Assembly (NCBI GenBank): GCA_029449235.1
Contig: JANATG010000016.1
Location: 1,302,001 to 1,366,000 of the forward strand
Source: Linnemannia schmuckeri
Taxonomy: Eukaryota; Mortierellomycota; Mortierellomycetes; Mortierellales; Mortierellaceae
DNA: 64,000 nt
Direction: 5' to 3'
In this document: positions 26,311-38,700 of the stretch, one piece after another
How positions within the stretch are numbered: position 1 is the stretch's first letter
How the letters are laid out: every line of letters starts with the position of its first letter
Notes under the pieces: model-generated
The model's input: only the letters and a program-made list of their open reading frames with translations
Told to the model about the DNA's origin: nothing
Databases searched by the model: none
Position numbers and translations under genes: made by a program

Positions 26311-27695
26311 TCAGATGGATGCCATGGAAGGCTCGGCGTAGTGTGTTAAATCCCCCTGGACCGCCTCGGCGTGCATGCCACCAGCAGCCAGCTTCTCGAG
26401 GACTGAAGCCAGCTCCAAGGCGTTCTTGACTGCAATCGGCGATGGCAATTCCTCTCCTTCCTCTGCTTCTCCTCCCTCCTCGCCATCGTCATAATAACCA
26501 GCCTCATGCTTGTATTGGCCCTCCTGTGCTGCTACTGCTGCTGCACTATAAAAGAAAGCAGGGGCGGAGGCTTCGATGGTCTCGGTGACAGCACCGCGAA
26601 CGACCTCTGCATGGACACCTTCTTTCTGCAGTCACTTTAACACCTGCTCAAGTTCTTCTGCGGATCCCACCGAGATTGGAGGACCTCTTATCTCAAACCC
26701 TTGGTTCTAATCGTCGTTGTCGTCACCGAAGCCGTCAGAGCCGTAGTAGGCGTCACCTTGCTGCTGCTGGAGGAGTTGATATCCTTCTTGGTGGGCTTTC
26801 TCTGATGAGGGGCGGTGGTAGCGACCTTGGTTCTCGACATTGTCTTCCTCGGCACTTTTTCCCTCGACTTCTTCCTCTTCCCGCAGTAGCGTCAGCTTCA
26901 GCGGCAACATCATCTTCAGCGGCAACATCATCTTCTGTCGACGCTTAGACGCCTTCCCCGTCGCAAATTTCAACGGCTGCGCAAGACCCAACATATAATG
27001 CTTATCCTGTCGTGGTTGCACGTGCTGTGTGCTATTCCTGCCATCACCACTTGCGTCAACTCCCCTACCGACCTCAGCCCCGACAGCAGCAGTACCGCCT
27101 TCATCATTGGCATTAATTTTTTCGAGCGGCGATTGTCGGTTGAGTGAGTCGAACGCATCTCCATTCATACCGGCTTCGTCCTCGACTTGAAGTTCTTCTT
27201 CAGGAAGCCGAAACTGGTGGTATATCACTGCGGCTGCTTGGCGGTTGCGTTCTTGGAATCGAGAGAGGACCTTGTCGATCTCTGCGTCTAGTTGTTCCGG
27301 TGTTGGCGGTGGTGGTGGGTGGTTTTGCTGAAGTGAAGGTTGGTTGTTGAGTCTATTGTTGTCACCTCCTTAATTTTGTTTCTGACCTTGGTTCTTGTTG
27401 GCATTAGCACTACCATTATTCACCTGCCCCTCAGCTCGCTTCTTTTCATCCTTAAACTACCCTCATCATCCTCATCATTATTCAACTTTTGATAATTCCC
27501 CGAAACAAGCTGCTGAATCTGCAACTGCTCATACAGATTCAAATCTCGCCGCTGCATCATCTGGGTTTTGGCATCACGGTCCCAGTGTTGAGGGGGTTGT
27601 TGGTAGGGTAATAAGACGATGTCGGATACGGGAGGACGCCGTTTTAGCGGCGGCAGACGCATGGTGTCAGAGTTCCACTCTGATGACTGGCACAT
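26311..27695 (-). pseudogene. Broken gene for an unidentified acidic protein with two C-terminal repeats
   Basis: I do not recognise the family. Reading from an ATG at 27695, the frame runs about 80 residues (LPPLKRRPPVSDIVLLPY, QRRDLNLYEQLQIQQL), then is lost by an apparent 1-bp deletion near 27448-27457. It resumes as an Asn/Gln-rich stretch interrupted by TAA at 27370-27372, continues through EQLDAEIDKVLSRFQERNRQ, and meets TAG at 26707-26709 and TGA at 26632-26634 before ending at 26311. The last ~115 codons hold two related units, PPISVGSAEELEQVL...GVHAEVVRG and PSPIAVKNALELASVL...GMHAEAVQG. The TGA falls inside the first unit, opposite a Lys codon in the second, so it is unlikely to be intronic. 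A still-spliced gene with unusual introns is possible but would not remove that stop. Its neighbour is another pseudogene on the same strand. Confidence 0.55.
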
Positions 27696-27879
27696 GACCA
27701 ACGCCACCAACTTTCAGATTCTTCTAGCGCCACCAAATGACCAAGTAGCCCTTGCTGACTAATCAAGTCCTAGAATTATCCAGAGACAACCTGGTCTTTA
27801 AGTAACAATATAAATAGTCACCACGTCCGTAGTCTAGTTCAGTAGTCTTAGCCTTAATATTAGTCTTGTTCATAACAAC

Positions 27880-30800
27880 TTACTTTATTAAAGACTCAAG
27901 CCCCACAAACAAGTCAACAACCTTGTTACACATGGGAAGGATTGGGGCGCGGATCTTAGGTTGTGGTTTTGTGATTATGAGACGGTTTTTGCCATTGCTT
28001 CCTCCTAGGATGAGCGGGTTTGTATTGGCGGCGGGGGGAGGGGGGAGAGAGCCTGCGGGGTTGAGAATAAGTTCGACGGTCATGAAATGGTTGGCTGCTG
28101 CTCCGGCGGCAGTTGTCACGGCTGGAGCCGCGGCGTTGTTGGTAGGCTGAGGTCTTTGTCCATCAACAGCCCTGGTCTCCTGTCGCTGCCTCTTTGACAG
28201 GACTTCCTCAGCCTTGGCTTGCTCCTTCAATACCGATAACAACTTCGGTCGCTCCATTGCCAACGGCGCAACTGAACAATCCAACATATTCCTGAAATAC
28301 TCGCCTTTCTTCGGGTTGACCCATCGTCTTACAGCTTTACATTTCTCCCGCGTCATCTCAGACCCATAACTGAGTGGCGCCAAACGGACCAAAGTTGCGA
28401 TTGTGAGGACGGAAAGGGTTGTGAAGAGAGCGAAAACGGGAGGGGTGGGAGAGGAACCCTGCAAGGCCGGAGAGCAGGGAGGACGTGAGGAGGATGGGGA
28501 AGTAAAGGGCTGGGAAGTAGTGGTGCATGTAGAGGATTCTGTCGACGAAGAAGAAGTGGAGATAGTGGAAGGCCAGCTTGTGAAGTATGATCCTGCTTTG
28601 CTTAGGTGAAACCTTTGGAACTCTATAATTTGAGGTCATATGTGGTAAAAAAAAAAAGGTGTCAATATGAAACTTGCCATGAGAAAAAAATATATCGCGT
28701 CAATGCCCCCAGTTGCTGTTGCTGTGTTGAGAGTTACCTCTGAGGCACCCAGTCTCAAAATATCCACGCTTTTGCCGGATTGCAAAGACAACCATTGACA
28801 TCACATAGGCCGCAAGACCGAGAGCACTCGTCCACCAAACGACCGGGTTGGCAACAATCGTCATCTGAAGCTGATATTCGACCAGGCCAAGATCATGGCT
28901 TGACCCAATGGCCATTGTTGAGGGGTCGAAGACGAGATCTGAAGGTTTCCTTTAGAGGACTTTGGGTATGACCACATCAGCTTGTGAGTTTCCTTCAATT
29001 TTGCCCAGAAGGATGGTCTTGGATAGCTTGTCTTTGGCGTCTCCGCTGACACTATTTTTTCCAGCAATAGGAGAAGTTGGGGACGTCAGAAAGAATTCGT
29101 AGCCTGAGCCGTACAAGCGACAGAGAGAGAAGAAGCATATTTGAAGAGGAGAGTTACGGTAATCGTGGCAGTTGTTGGCGATGCGCCAGATAGACTTGCC
29201 AGTAACGCGAGCGTCATTCCTGCAAATAATCTCAGACCTGCCCTCACCCCAGGGTTCCGGCAAAGACGAGGCGCTTGCAAACAAGAAGCAACCTATCTCA
29301 TAATGCTTCAACCTGAACGTGGTCTCCAAAGCCTTGATAGACTCACTCTCGGTCTTGGTCCCCTCCCTCAATGCCTCCGCATCCACAATCACAACCACCC
29401 ACCAATCGTTCGAGTCACCATCAAATCCATGTCCATCATACCCGGACACCTCATTCAACTTGTTGTTTTGGACGTTGGTATATGTCCGATGGTTATGTGA
29501 ATGCAAACACTTTCGGGTTGAGACATGTCTCAACTAGACCAGATCATCATTCTTGACCAACTCAAGTCGCGAGGGAATCTCTTTTGGCTCATCCGCCGAA
29601 TCGATCCCGGCCTTTATAATGATCCAGTGCATGTTGATATCCAGGTAACTATACCCGCCTACGACCTGCTGTCGCGTTCTTCCAGGGTTGATCTCGGCTG
29701 AGGAATGTAAATAGACATTACCGACACTGCCTGCATGTGCTTTGGCTTCGCTTTGGATCTGGACCACAGAGCCATAGATGACGTCGCGCCAGGTCTGGAC
29801 ATGGTCTTCGGTCGGGTAGTGTGAGATCAGGCTATGGCGGTAGAGGCGGCTGAGTTGATCGACATCGGATTCTGCTCGGGGGAGTTCCGGTAGACGGGTT
29901 GGTGGGTTTCATTTGTAAAGTAGATGTGGAAGTTCAAGAGGTATAGTGCGACCGGGAGGGCTACCAAGGCGGCTATACGAGCAACACAATGCTTTATCCA
30001 TGCTCCCTATGATAACGAAGAGGTGATTAGTTGATTTTGCAATGCACTCTTCAAAGAAATGACAGTTAAGAGACTTGAAGGAATAAGAAGAGATTTGAAG
30101 GAATAAGAAAATTTACGGCGCTGACGGACTTCTCCCGAGCAAGATTCCAGACATCAAGGGACATAAGGTATAGTGTCGTCATGGCACTCACAATTCCGAC
30201 CAGCTTGACCGACATGGCTTCTGCCATCGACATACCTGTCGCAAGCAATCATGCCCACCAGAAGCTCGTTAATGGCCTACACACACGAACAAAAAAAAAC
30301 GACGCGTAAAAAGTAAGTTTTCCTAGTGTACAAGGGTGGGCATTGAAGTAAAATTGCCACAATAAAAGGTATTTTCATACCGCGCGGACTGTTTTATGAA
30401 CAAGTTCCAGGACATGATGGTCGCTGCGGTAAAAACATCAAGGATGCATCCAGCGCCACCATCCTGTTGTTTGACGTCAACGCGTTGTCTACATACGGTT
30501 CGTAAAGATAAACTCCACAGAGGGCTAGAAGCATTCCACATTGGCAGTATCTTAACGTGAAGTGTAGAGGGCGTAGAATGAAAAGAAATGTTACCAAAGT
30601 CGACGAGAGTAGTGGCGAGGATGGTGGCGGGAGCACCGTGTCCTGAGGCCTTGAGGGTTGTGTATGCCATTGGGGCACAGAGTACACCTATCAGGGCCAT
30701 CGTTGCACGCATCGACGCGTAGCGTACCCATATCGGGTATTGACCATTTCCATTTGTGGGAAACGTAAAATGGCAGTGTGAATGAACTGAGTGGAAATGA

Positions 30801-31230
30801 GAGTAGGCGTAAATGGCACACATTGCGACAAAAGGGACCACATCGATATATGTACTCACCAATGTCCTCAAATTCAAAGGATCCGTTGTAGTTCAACAGC
30901 GAGCCGACGCCTGCAAGGATCATCTTGTCCAGCGGAGGGTGGGCATCCAGCACAAACTCACCCTTCGCATACCCATTCACCAACTGGCCCATATTTGTCT
31001 CATCCAATCTATTGTTCATATCATATAAACACAGAGTTAGTTTAAGAAGGGAATCGACAGGCGGCTAACAGCGTCGTTACGTGTCTTGGAGCAAAAAAAA
31101 AGGCGCTTACATGACTGCATCGGGCCAGCAGATCCTCCAATCCACCTGGTCGTCGCTGGTGTAACTGAGACGATGAACCCAAGGTAGGGAGGGAAATCGA
31201 TGTCGATACACCAGTAGTAAAACTGTCCTT
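27880..31230 (-). pseudogene. Protein O-mannosyltransferase (GT39) pseudogene
   Basis: Homology is clear but the reading frame is broken. Recognisable parts in order: catalytic-loop DE with flanks (DAVILDETNMGQ, then DAHPPLDKMILAGVG), transmembrane parts (RYASMRATMALIGVL, FDNALTSNNRMVALDASLMF, MSVKLVGIV), MIR-type repeats (NVYLHSSAEINPG, LRHVSTRKCLHSHNHR, LKHYEIGCFLFASA), and the C-terminal membrane part (ANPVVWWTSALGLAAYV, YMHHYFPALYFPILL). Retained exons are 31008-30860, 30786-30595, 30488-30381, 30276-30117, 30006-29158, 29051-28738 and 28622-27880; intron ends still look functional. The first exon is uncertain. Lesions: frameshift in T5 (30431-30435), TGA for Trp (30249-30251), frameshift near 29.89 kb, TAG (29534-29536), frameshift near 28.89 kb, one base lost at 28571-28572, and a frameshift near 28.46 kb. 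Intact enzymes transfer mannose from dolichyl-phosphate mannose to Ser/Thr in the ER. Subfamily (PMT1/2/4) not assigned. Confidence 0.87.
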
Positions 31231-34200
31231 GTTGTCTTGGTCAAATAGGAGATCTTCGGTGAAGAGGGACTTGTCGGTGCTGCTGACGCTCTGGTGAGTC
31301 CTGTGCTTGTACCTCTTTGAGGAACCCCTTGCTCATGTTGACCTTATCCTTCTCTTTTGTCCTATGTGTGGTAAAATTGTAAAACGAGGGAGGAAGATGG
31401 ATATGGAGGGGAAAGAGGAAAGAGTGACAGTGAGAAATGTGTAAGAGAGAAAGAGGGAGAAGCAGGAATAGGTAGTCGAGGAATGGGATGTAAGTTGAAT
31501 GAAAAAAACCAGAAAGAATGGTGTATCTGTACCTGTGCTTTTCCTCCGCTTCAAAAAAAAAAAAAAAAAAAAAAAAAGAAGGGGTGTGGGTCCATCCCTT
31601 TCTCTCCCTCTTGTCTCTACAAATACACATACTTTGCTCATAATGGGTCCATGAGTAGCGAACATTTGGCTCCTTTTTTGCCTTTGGTGAGTAAAGTGCC
31701 AACGAAGAAAGAAATGTTTCTTTGGTTTCTTTATGTTTATATTTTGATTTTTTTTCCAAGTAAAAAAGAGGCGCCCATTACTTCAGTGCAAATGGAGGAT
31801 AGACATCTTGTCACTCACTTTCATAGTATTCATTGTTCGTTTGATTCCCGCCACTCATCACCGTTTTATTGTTGGCTAAAACTCGAGTACGAGCTCAACT
31901 TGTCCAGCTATCCTTCGCACACCTGATCGCGCAATTGTCCAGCAGGCCGTATTCACTCTCAGTCAACTCCTCCGCTAAATCTCCTTGATGGCATGGTCCA
32001 GCAACATCATCCAGTTCTCAAGTTCCGATAGAGCCCTCGTAGAACGTCTCTGTCTCAGTAACATACGGTGGTCTCCAGTCCAGCATATCCCCAGATCTCA
32101 CCAGAGCCATGACTCAGCAGTGTCATCCGTTTCCTGGTCTCAAATTTAGTTGTCCGGGAAGTCGCACCTTTGTCCGTCCATCCGCCCTCCGTCCAGATGC
32201 TATTGCTATCGTCAGTAAAAAGAAAGAAACGAACAAAGCAGGAGGGTGCAGTATACCATTTGTTTCCCACGTTGACGGCCCACGTTTGTTTCACTGCCTG
32301 ATTCCCTGTATTTTTGTATTCGCCCATATGGCTTGTCTTGAAGTCCTGCTTGTCCAATCTGTATGATCCAACTTACCATTGGAAATGATATTAAGAAAAT
32401 GAAGAGCGGCGGCAAACGAGAAAAAGTGTGTTCAAAGTGGAGGGGGACAAATAGATGAAAGGGAAGGAGGGAACAAAAGAAGAGGGATAACGTAAAGTAG
32501 CATCTTCCAGCAACACATACTTACCAATGGAGTTTTTCGATTGAGAGAGGCGTACGGTACTGAGAAAAGAAAATAAGTGCGGTTATCTCGCTTTTTTTTT
32601 TTTGGCATATCAGCCAACAACAAGATGAATAGAACGAGAAAAACAAAGAAACAAACATGAAAAGTATATGCATCCACATCATCACCACACACCACTCAAT
32701 ATATAGCCTCATGAGTTTATGCCACAGAAAGGTCACCAGAATCGCATCCGTATAAGCATGGTCCCAGCTAGTCATTATTCATTCATACCATCCAGCCAAG
32801 AAATTGGTTCCGCCCCCGCGGCTGTTTGCCATATGTGAATTCGAAGCTGAGGACCCCACCCACCGAAGCCCCACCAATCTTCTGTGGGGATGTGGTGGCT
32901 GGTCGTTATTCTCAATGTTCTCTCATGGGCATTGTACTGGTAGGAAGGGCAATGTGTGGATGCCACTTACCGTTGTACCTACTATTAATATGACTTGAAA
33001 AAGGGAGGTTACTAACCGCTTTCGACTGAAAGGGAGACCGTCCGACTAACACGATGAAGGGAGGCGCAATGCAAGGAGAAGTGAGTAGTTAATGGTAGGG
33101 AATGGCCTCGACAGCGACCTGGGTAAAACAATCATGAACCACAGAAGCGCAATGCCAAGGTCCACAGCCTGTGTCTTTTCGAACTGTACATGTTGTTGAG
33201 AACGCGTTAATTGTTGTTGTTTCCTGAACCAGAGCTGTAGCTAAGTCTTTAATTCCTGGTTCGTCGGCGGAGCTAATGTCTATGTGCATGGAGGGTGTTT
33301 GGTGCCGATTCGTGGTTAGTTCCTGCGCCTTCCCCGTCCTTGCCCGTTGTCTCCATCTTTGAGAAGTGTCCAGGGCATGAATAAGAAGAAAAAGAATTAG
33401 AAAGATGCATGGAGCATGGTGGAAGGGAGTGAGAGTGGTGGGCTGAGCGGAAGAGAAACAAAAAGTGAAAAAACGAAACGATCAGTTGCGAGCGAGGTTC
33501 CCCAAAAGGCAAGTGACGTCAGTGAATTTTCCGATTTGGTGGCAAAATCAGGAAACTGATATTTAGGCGTTCTTGAGCAACTAGGTATTGGCGACCGTTT
33601 TGATTGACTTTTTTCTTCTCTTCTTCTAACTCTGTTCATGTAAGTTCTCGTCACTGGAACAAGCCTGGATTCAAGGGGGCAAGGATAGGACAGAAGGCTA
33701 CTTTGGTATATATCCAAGACTGTTTCTAGTACAACGAGGCAAGTGACAAAGATCACTCTCGCTATCCGTGGACCAAAGTTTGAGGTTTAACGTATGATTG
33801 AGCACAACAACACCGAACAATTAGGAGTGAGATCATCAATGCTCGTGTAGCACGCAGTGCATGGAGCTTAAATAGCGCTATGTAGGCGAGCATGCTGGAG
33901 AGTGATGATTGTTCATGCAAATGTCTACCATACCATGGCGATGTGACAAAAAGTAACGCAATCACGCGCTGTTTTCTCGGTGACAACAAGAGCATGAGTG
34001 CAATGCCACATCAGATGAAAGAGACAACGCACCAGGCGCCCTTTCCCACGCGAAAGAATGAATTTCGAGAGGAAGAGCACACCGAATCGTGGCAAACCGT
34101 AAAAAAGATCTCGGATGCCTGTCACGGTCGCTTGCTAAATTTTACTGTGTCTCCAATCGGGAAAGGTAACTATGGTCATGTGCTCCCTAAAGTGGACCAT

Positions 34201-34635
34201 TTAATGAATAAAGTACGTGATTAGATAAAAAAAACACTCCCTCCCTTTACTCCTCCTCCTTCTCAACAGCCATAATGGTCTAAAGGTAACATCCTGGTTG
34301 AACTTGGGGGCGGTTTGTGCCAATCCTCCTCCATGCATAGATGTAAACAAAAAGATGCAAGGAATACCACAGTAACGGTCCTGCAACAGCCCAATTGATA
34401 TAAGTGTTTCCGAAAAAAAAAATGCTAATCAATTGATCTCATTGAATAAAAGACGAACGCATGAAACGCAGCAGTAAAGAAACAACGTTCGTTCAAACAT
34501 TTCCAGTCATTATGTATGGAAATACTTCACGCAGACGAAGAAAAGTGCACTATCATTCGAGCCACTCAGGCATGTCGCTCTAGTCTACTTAACTACTATT
34601 AAAATATAATCCTAAAGATCGATATGCCTCTGTTC
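31231..34635. other. Gene-poor stretch with coding-like debris
   Basis: No intact gene was found. Minus-strand segments look protein-like but are interrupted. Near 32080-32250: WTEGGWTDKGATSRTTKFE and LLSHGSGEIWGYAGLE. Near 32780-32960: EDWWGFGGWGPQLRIHIW. At 33089-33289: a 66-codon frame. At 33762-33995: a hydrophobic stretch. I could not assign them to a family or join them with confidence; they may be remnants of one or more decayed genes next to the PMT pseudogene. A 25-A run lies at 31553-31577. The last ~400 bp (34240-34635) are the 3' flank of OPT1. Confidence 0.4.
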
Positions 34636-37017
34636 TTATTTGTTTCCTGCAATGGTGGGAGGGACATAAGCGATAGGGAAGACATGCATGCCTTCCTCTG
34701 AGGTTCCCCAAGGATCAGGCATACCGCCCTTGGGCGACATCAAGGGGTAAGCGTCCAAGGGGCACATCTCCTTAGCAGGATTGCCCCACCACGTAGGGAA
34801 GTACTTGTCATGCATGGTGAACGCGAAGAACGAAAGGAGACCAAAAAAGGCGACACCAGAGTCGAAGGCAGCAGACATGACGTACGTGTAGCGCAAGTGC
34901 CACTCGGGGTAGTAGCGGCGGGCAAAGAACTGGAAGCAGAAGCCGAGAGCCAACCAATTGGTGTAGTGATAGGGCATCGCGGGGGGCATCATACCAGTGG
35001 CTGCCAACACAATGGGGATATGGATGTTCTCGACCCATGTGTTGGGAAAGGCCCTCTTGAGGTAGTAGAATGGAATGGGGAGAAGGAAGCCGATGATGAA
35101 GAAGTAATTGATGGCGTTGTAGATCGACGTGGGTCCGAACATCAGGTCAGGAGCGATGACTCCCCAGATGACAGAGGCTGAGAAGAATGTGTTGGCAAAG
35201 TGGCAACGGAAATCCTTGTTGGCGGGGGTACAGATGCCGGGCTGGGAGTTCAAGAGCCAGTGGGCCGTGAATAGGTTGACAGTTCCGGCGATGACGGTAC
35301 CCATCAGCTGAGAAATGAACATGGCTTTTGGAGGAACCTTCATATAGTGGCCAAGCTTGAGATCCGAGGTGAAAAGCAAGGCTTGGTTCATGGAGATGTA
35401 TCCGAGAGTCTTGAAAGTGACGTTGGCGATGGCATCACCGGGCAAGATGTAACCGATGACGTACTCGGTAATGATGTTGAGACCGGGTTGCTGGTTGGTC
35501 AAGGCCTGAATGAGACCAACAGGAAGGGCGAATACGACAGCCAGAAGGACAGCCAGGAGAACAGCCCACCAGGGCATATAACCGTAAAATTGGCAGTAGA
35601 AGACGGTAATGGCAGTAACACCGACAAACACGCTAGCATACCACCAGTCGGGGACCTCAGGATAGGCCTGCATGAGCTTGTGGTGGATGTCCTCGGCCTG
35701 GGTGCGCGACTGCTTCCATTGGGCGACGAGCTTGTGGCGATGATACAACCAGGTGTGGGTAATCATGGACGAGAGACCAGCAAAACCGATACCGTAGGTG
35801 AGGGTGAAGAAGGTGGCGATACGGAGAGGCCCCTCGTTGGCATAGCCCTCCTGAGACAAGGATTTGGTCTCTGGATCTAGAACTTTCTTGAAAGCGTAGC
35901 TGTCACCATCAGTTCTAAAGAGCAAAGAGGAAATGATAGGGTATCTCTTTGCCTCCCATAGGTTGGTGTAGTAGGCGATGGGGACCATAACCCAAGCAAT
36001 GATGAAGAAGCCTAAGGCCATGTTGACTTGAGCCCACCAAGGGACGACCAAGGGAGAACCCAGGTACCCGACAATGGTGTTCCAGTCCAAAGAGATTACA
36101 CCGAGACCCAAACCCTTAGGACCTCCAAGCTGCGCGAGGATGTGGCTCTTGGGGTTGATCCAGCAGATCCAGGCGATCGCCGAGATGGCAGGAAAGATGT
36201 AGCCAGGAATCCACTGATAGAAAAACATGGCGATGGCGGTAATACAGAAGAACCTGAAGCGAGACCACTGGCCAGGCAGGAGATCTTCGTCCTTGTGAAG
36301 AGTATTAATCAAGGCGACCTGGACCAAGTTGGCTGGCCAGATCATAGCGGCGGGGTAGACCAAGTAACGACGGAGGACACCAGCCATACCGAAACCCAAG
36401 GTCTGAGTGGAGATAATGAGAAGCCAGTTGGCCATAAGACCAAAATCTTGTTCGTAGAAGACCTTCTGGATGACAGTAATATCAACAGCATAGGCAACAC
36501 CGTTGGCACAGTTGGCAGCCATGGTGATCAAGACGTGCTCCTTGATGTTAAAGGGGCCGGGGTTGAGGGAGCCAGCGGGGAGGACGCGAGCCATGAACTT
36601 TCCAAAGGGGTAAGAGATGAGCTGGATGACCAAAGGAGTCAGAAACAAGGGGTTGGTTCGGAACCAGCTACGTTTCAGGAAAAAGAAAAAAAGTCAATGT
36701 AGACGTGCGTGGTGAGACGAGATATTCTTGAATGAGCTTTGTTCACGCAATGACAAAAATCCAAGTTAGCAAGGTAGATGGGCGTCTTACAAGAACTGGT
36801 TAAAGAAGGCGAGAAGCATGGGGAAGAAAATGGCCATGACCCAGAAGCGGAAGGTCATGGCGGGGAGATGGGGGTCATCCTTGTTGGAGACAATAGCGGC
36901 AACCTCGGGGATAGGAGAGTTCTCCTCCTCCTCGAGGGCGATGGATGCACGCTCGGTGTCGTGTTTTTCGTCGATAAAATCATTGCCGGCAAAACACTCT
37001 TGCTTATGGTCGGTCAT
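34636..37017 (-). CDS. OPT-family oligopeptide transporter (OPT1)
   Basis: Two exons, 37017-36791 and 36667-34636, with a 123-nt intron (GTAAGA...CGTAG, phase 2), encode 752 aa, the usual size for fungal ISP4/OPT1-type transporters. The N-terminus is cytoplasmic and acidic and contains SPIPEVAAIVSNKDD. The family signature NPGPFNIKEHVL sits near residues 110-121, and about 14-16 hydrophobic segments fill the rest. Another conserved block is LTNQQPGLNIITEYVIGYILPG. OPT proteins import short peptides, and in some members glutathione or metal chelates, with protons across the plasma membrane (family knowledge); the substrate here is not determinable. The ATG is followed by THD-type charged residues as in the sister copies. 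A TATA box lies at 37154-37161. It is first of four same-strand copies and the most diverged of the three intact ones. Confidence 0.95.
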
Positions 37018-37153
37018 GGTGGCAGTGGCGTGGGCCAATGGATGTGATAGAGAAAGGCGAAGAGAAGAGGGGAGAAGAATGAGGGTCTTGTTGGAAAGGA
37101 GAAAGAAAGAGGTGCAGAAGACAAAGAATAAAACGTAGCATGGGAGTCGGCTC

Positions 37154-37161
37154 CTTTTATA
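37154..37161 (-). promoter_or_regulatory. TATA box of OPT1
   Basis: The minus strand reads TATAAAAG, 137 bp or more upstream of the ATG at 37017. The same octamer sits at a similar place before OPT2, and a related TATATAAAA before OPT4, which supports a real core promoter. Confidence 0.6.
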
Positions 37162-38460
37162 GAGAGGATTAGGGTGATGGAAACGATGAGCCGAGGCATT
37201 GTAGTCAAAGTGGCTGTATCTCACTTTGATAGACTCATGAGACAAGGACTTCACAGATTCAAAGAATGAAAGAAGTTGTCAGCGTGAGCCATGGGAGAAA
37301 CACAATGAGTGGCTATCATGCACACATCACGGATAGAGGAGCCGTAGCTGTGGAAGCACATCCGTGTCACGAATAGTCGACTTGGCAAATCGAAAACGTT
37401 GGATAAAAAGAAGGTCGGTGATCAATGTCGCACATAGTAATAAAAAAGGTGAAAATTTCGGCAACATCCAAGGATTCGTTATTCTTATTTTTTTTTCACA
37501 GCCCATCTTCCTATATTCGCTCTTTTGGCGTTTGCTGAGAAACTCTAGACTTTTCCAACTCATGTCCTTCAAAATTTAATCCTTTTCCCTTCATAGCTCA
37601 TAACAAATCAAAGAATCGCTTTTTCTACAGCACCAATATGCTCAGGATTGTATTGATCTCGGCCAAGCGATCCGAACACAGCCGGGCATCGAGAAGGAGA
37701 CTTCATTGGCGCTTTGAATGATATCTCGCCCCCCTCTGCCTATTTCCTGTCACTGCAGCTTGTTCTTCCCCGTTCCGGTTTGTCACGTCCGTCCATGCCC
37801 TGGATATACACTTTGGGACAAAATACGCCATTGTTGTATAGCATTCCTCGTACCATCGAAACCCGACACTGTCGGGGGTTGGTAATATTGTTTGCCGCAC
37901 AAGTGGGAGTTAAGGGGGCGACCAGAGTCACTAGACACGAGTCGGTCGACAGCATTATAAGAGAATAGAGTATTCATTCGGTGGCATATCAATTGATGGG
38001 CAGTGATGCCTCAGGGAGTTTTGGTTGGCCAGGTCTGGCTCAGATAAGGTTGTCGCAGGTGGAAAAATATCAGTGATCAAAAATATGAAAAAAGCCTTTG
38101 TTCCTGTGAGAGAGGGAAAGAGGCGCAGGAGGGACAGGAGAGACGAAGAGAACAAGGAGGGTATGGGTTGCTGTGTCGGTTGCATTTGAATTTTTATGGC
38201 TTTCATCCCTCTTCTCTCTCCATTGTGTCATGTGATAAATTTCCTTTTTTGTCTTCCGCTCGCTCCGAAGAAGACGGTCTACTATAAAGACCGTCCTCTT
38301 TCTCTTTTCCTTTCCAACCCTCCTCCTCAAGACCACCAACAAGCAAACAAGAACTCAACTCAAGACTACCAAATTACTGCCGGATAAAGGAATAATAAGG
38401 ATCTGGTGGGCAAAGGAGTGCGGAATGGACTCTGTGAACGAGTGAGATCAGGAGTAAGGA
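37162..38460. other. OPT1 upstream region
   Basis: No gene was seen. Part of it (about 37340-37480) resembles the region upstream of OPT2 (about 43940-44060): both hold GTGGAAG/CTGGAAG, GCATCCGTG and TCAGTGTCGCAT/TCAATGTCGCACA blocks in the same order. This suggests that the duplication unit included upstream sequence. Polypyrimidine blocks occur at 38200-38330. Confidence 0.45.
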
Positions 38461-38700
38461 TGCGAACCCGGACACAGGAAGCTTATGGCTCAAAGGCAAA
38501 TATCCTCTACTAGATATCAACCTCTTGGACTTACACGGGGCGGGAGGACTTACAGGAATTTTTCACAAAGAGGGAAGTGAAGGTGCGGCTTGTGGTTATT
38601 GTATCCATTATGGTCCTGGGAAGGTGTGCTGGGGGGTATCATGGCTGAATCCAGAGGACAGGAATATGTTGATGCATTAGCGACACGCGTGTTTGTTATC
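38400..38700 (+). pseudogene. Decayed copy of an unidentified gene next to the left arm
   Basis: Aligned with the reverse complement of 49573-49880, this stretch keeps coding-like similarity: RTRTQEAYGSK here against RTRTQEVHGSK there, and LQEFFTKREVKVR against LQDIFVKREVKVR. Here the frame is broken by TAG near 38511 and TGA near 38645. An alternative reading makes part of it an intron, since a GTGAGA donor and a TTACAG acceptor sit where the other copy has GTAAGA and TTGCAG. Family unknown. Confidence 0.35.

Noticed and set aside
26311..31230. Alternative genetic code (stops read as sense)
   Set aside because: All three stop codons interrupt these frames together with frameshifts, while intact genes in the same window use TAA, TAG and TGA as normal ends.
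27880..31230. Sequencing error as the cause of the PMT disruption
   Set aside because: One homopolymer indel could be an error, but two in-frame nonsense codons and several separate non-homopolymer frameshifts make that unlikely for the whole set.
31553..31577. Poly(A) run as evidence of a retroposed gene
   Set aside because: The neighbouring PMT copy retains its introns, so it is not a processed pseudogene, and similar A runs occur at several unrelated places in the window.
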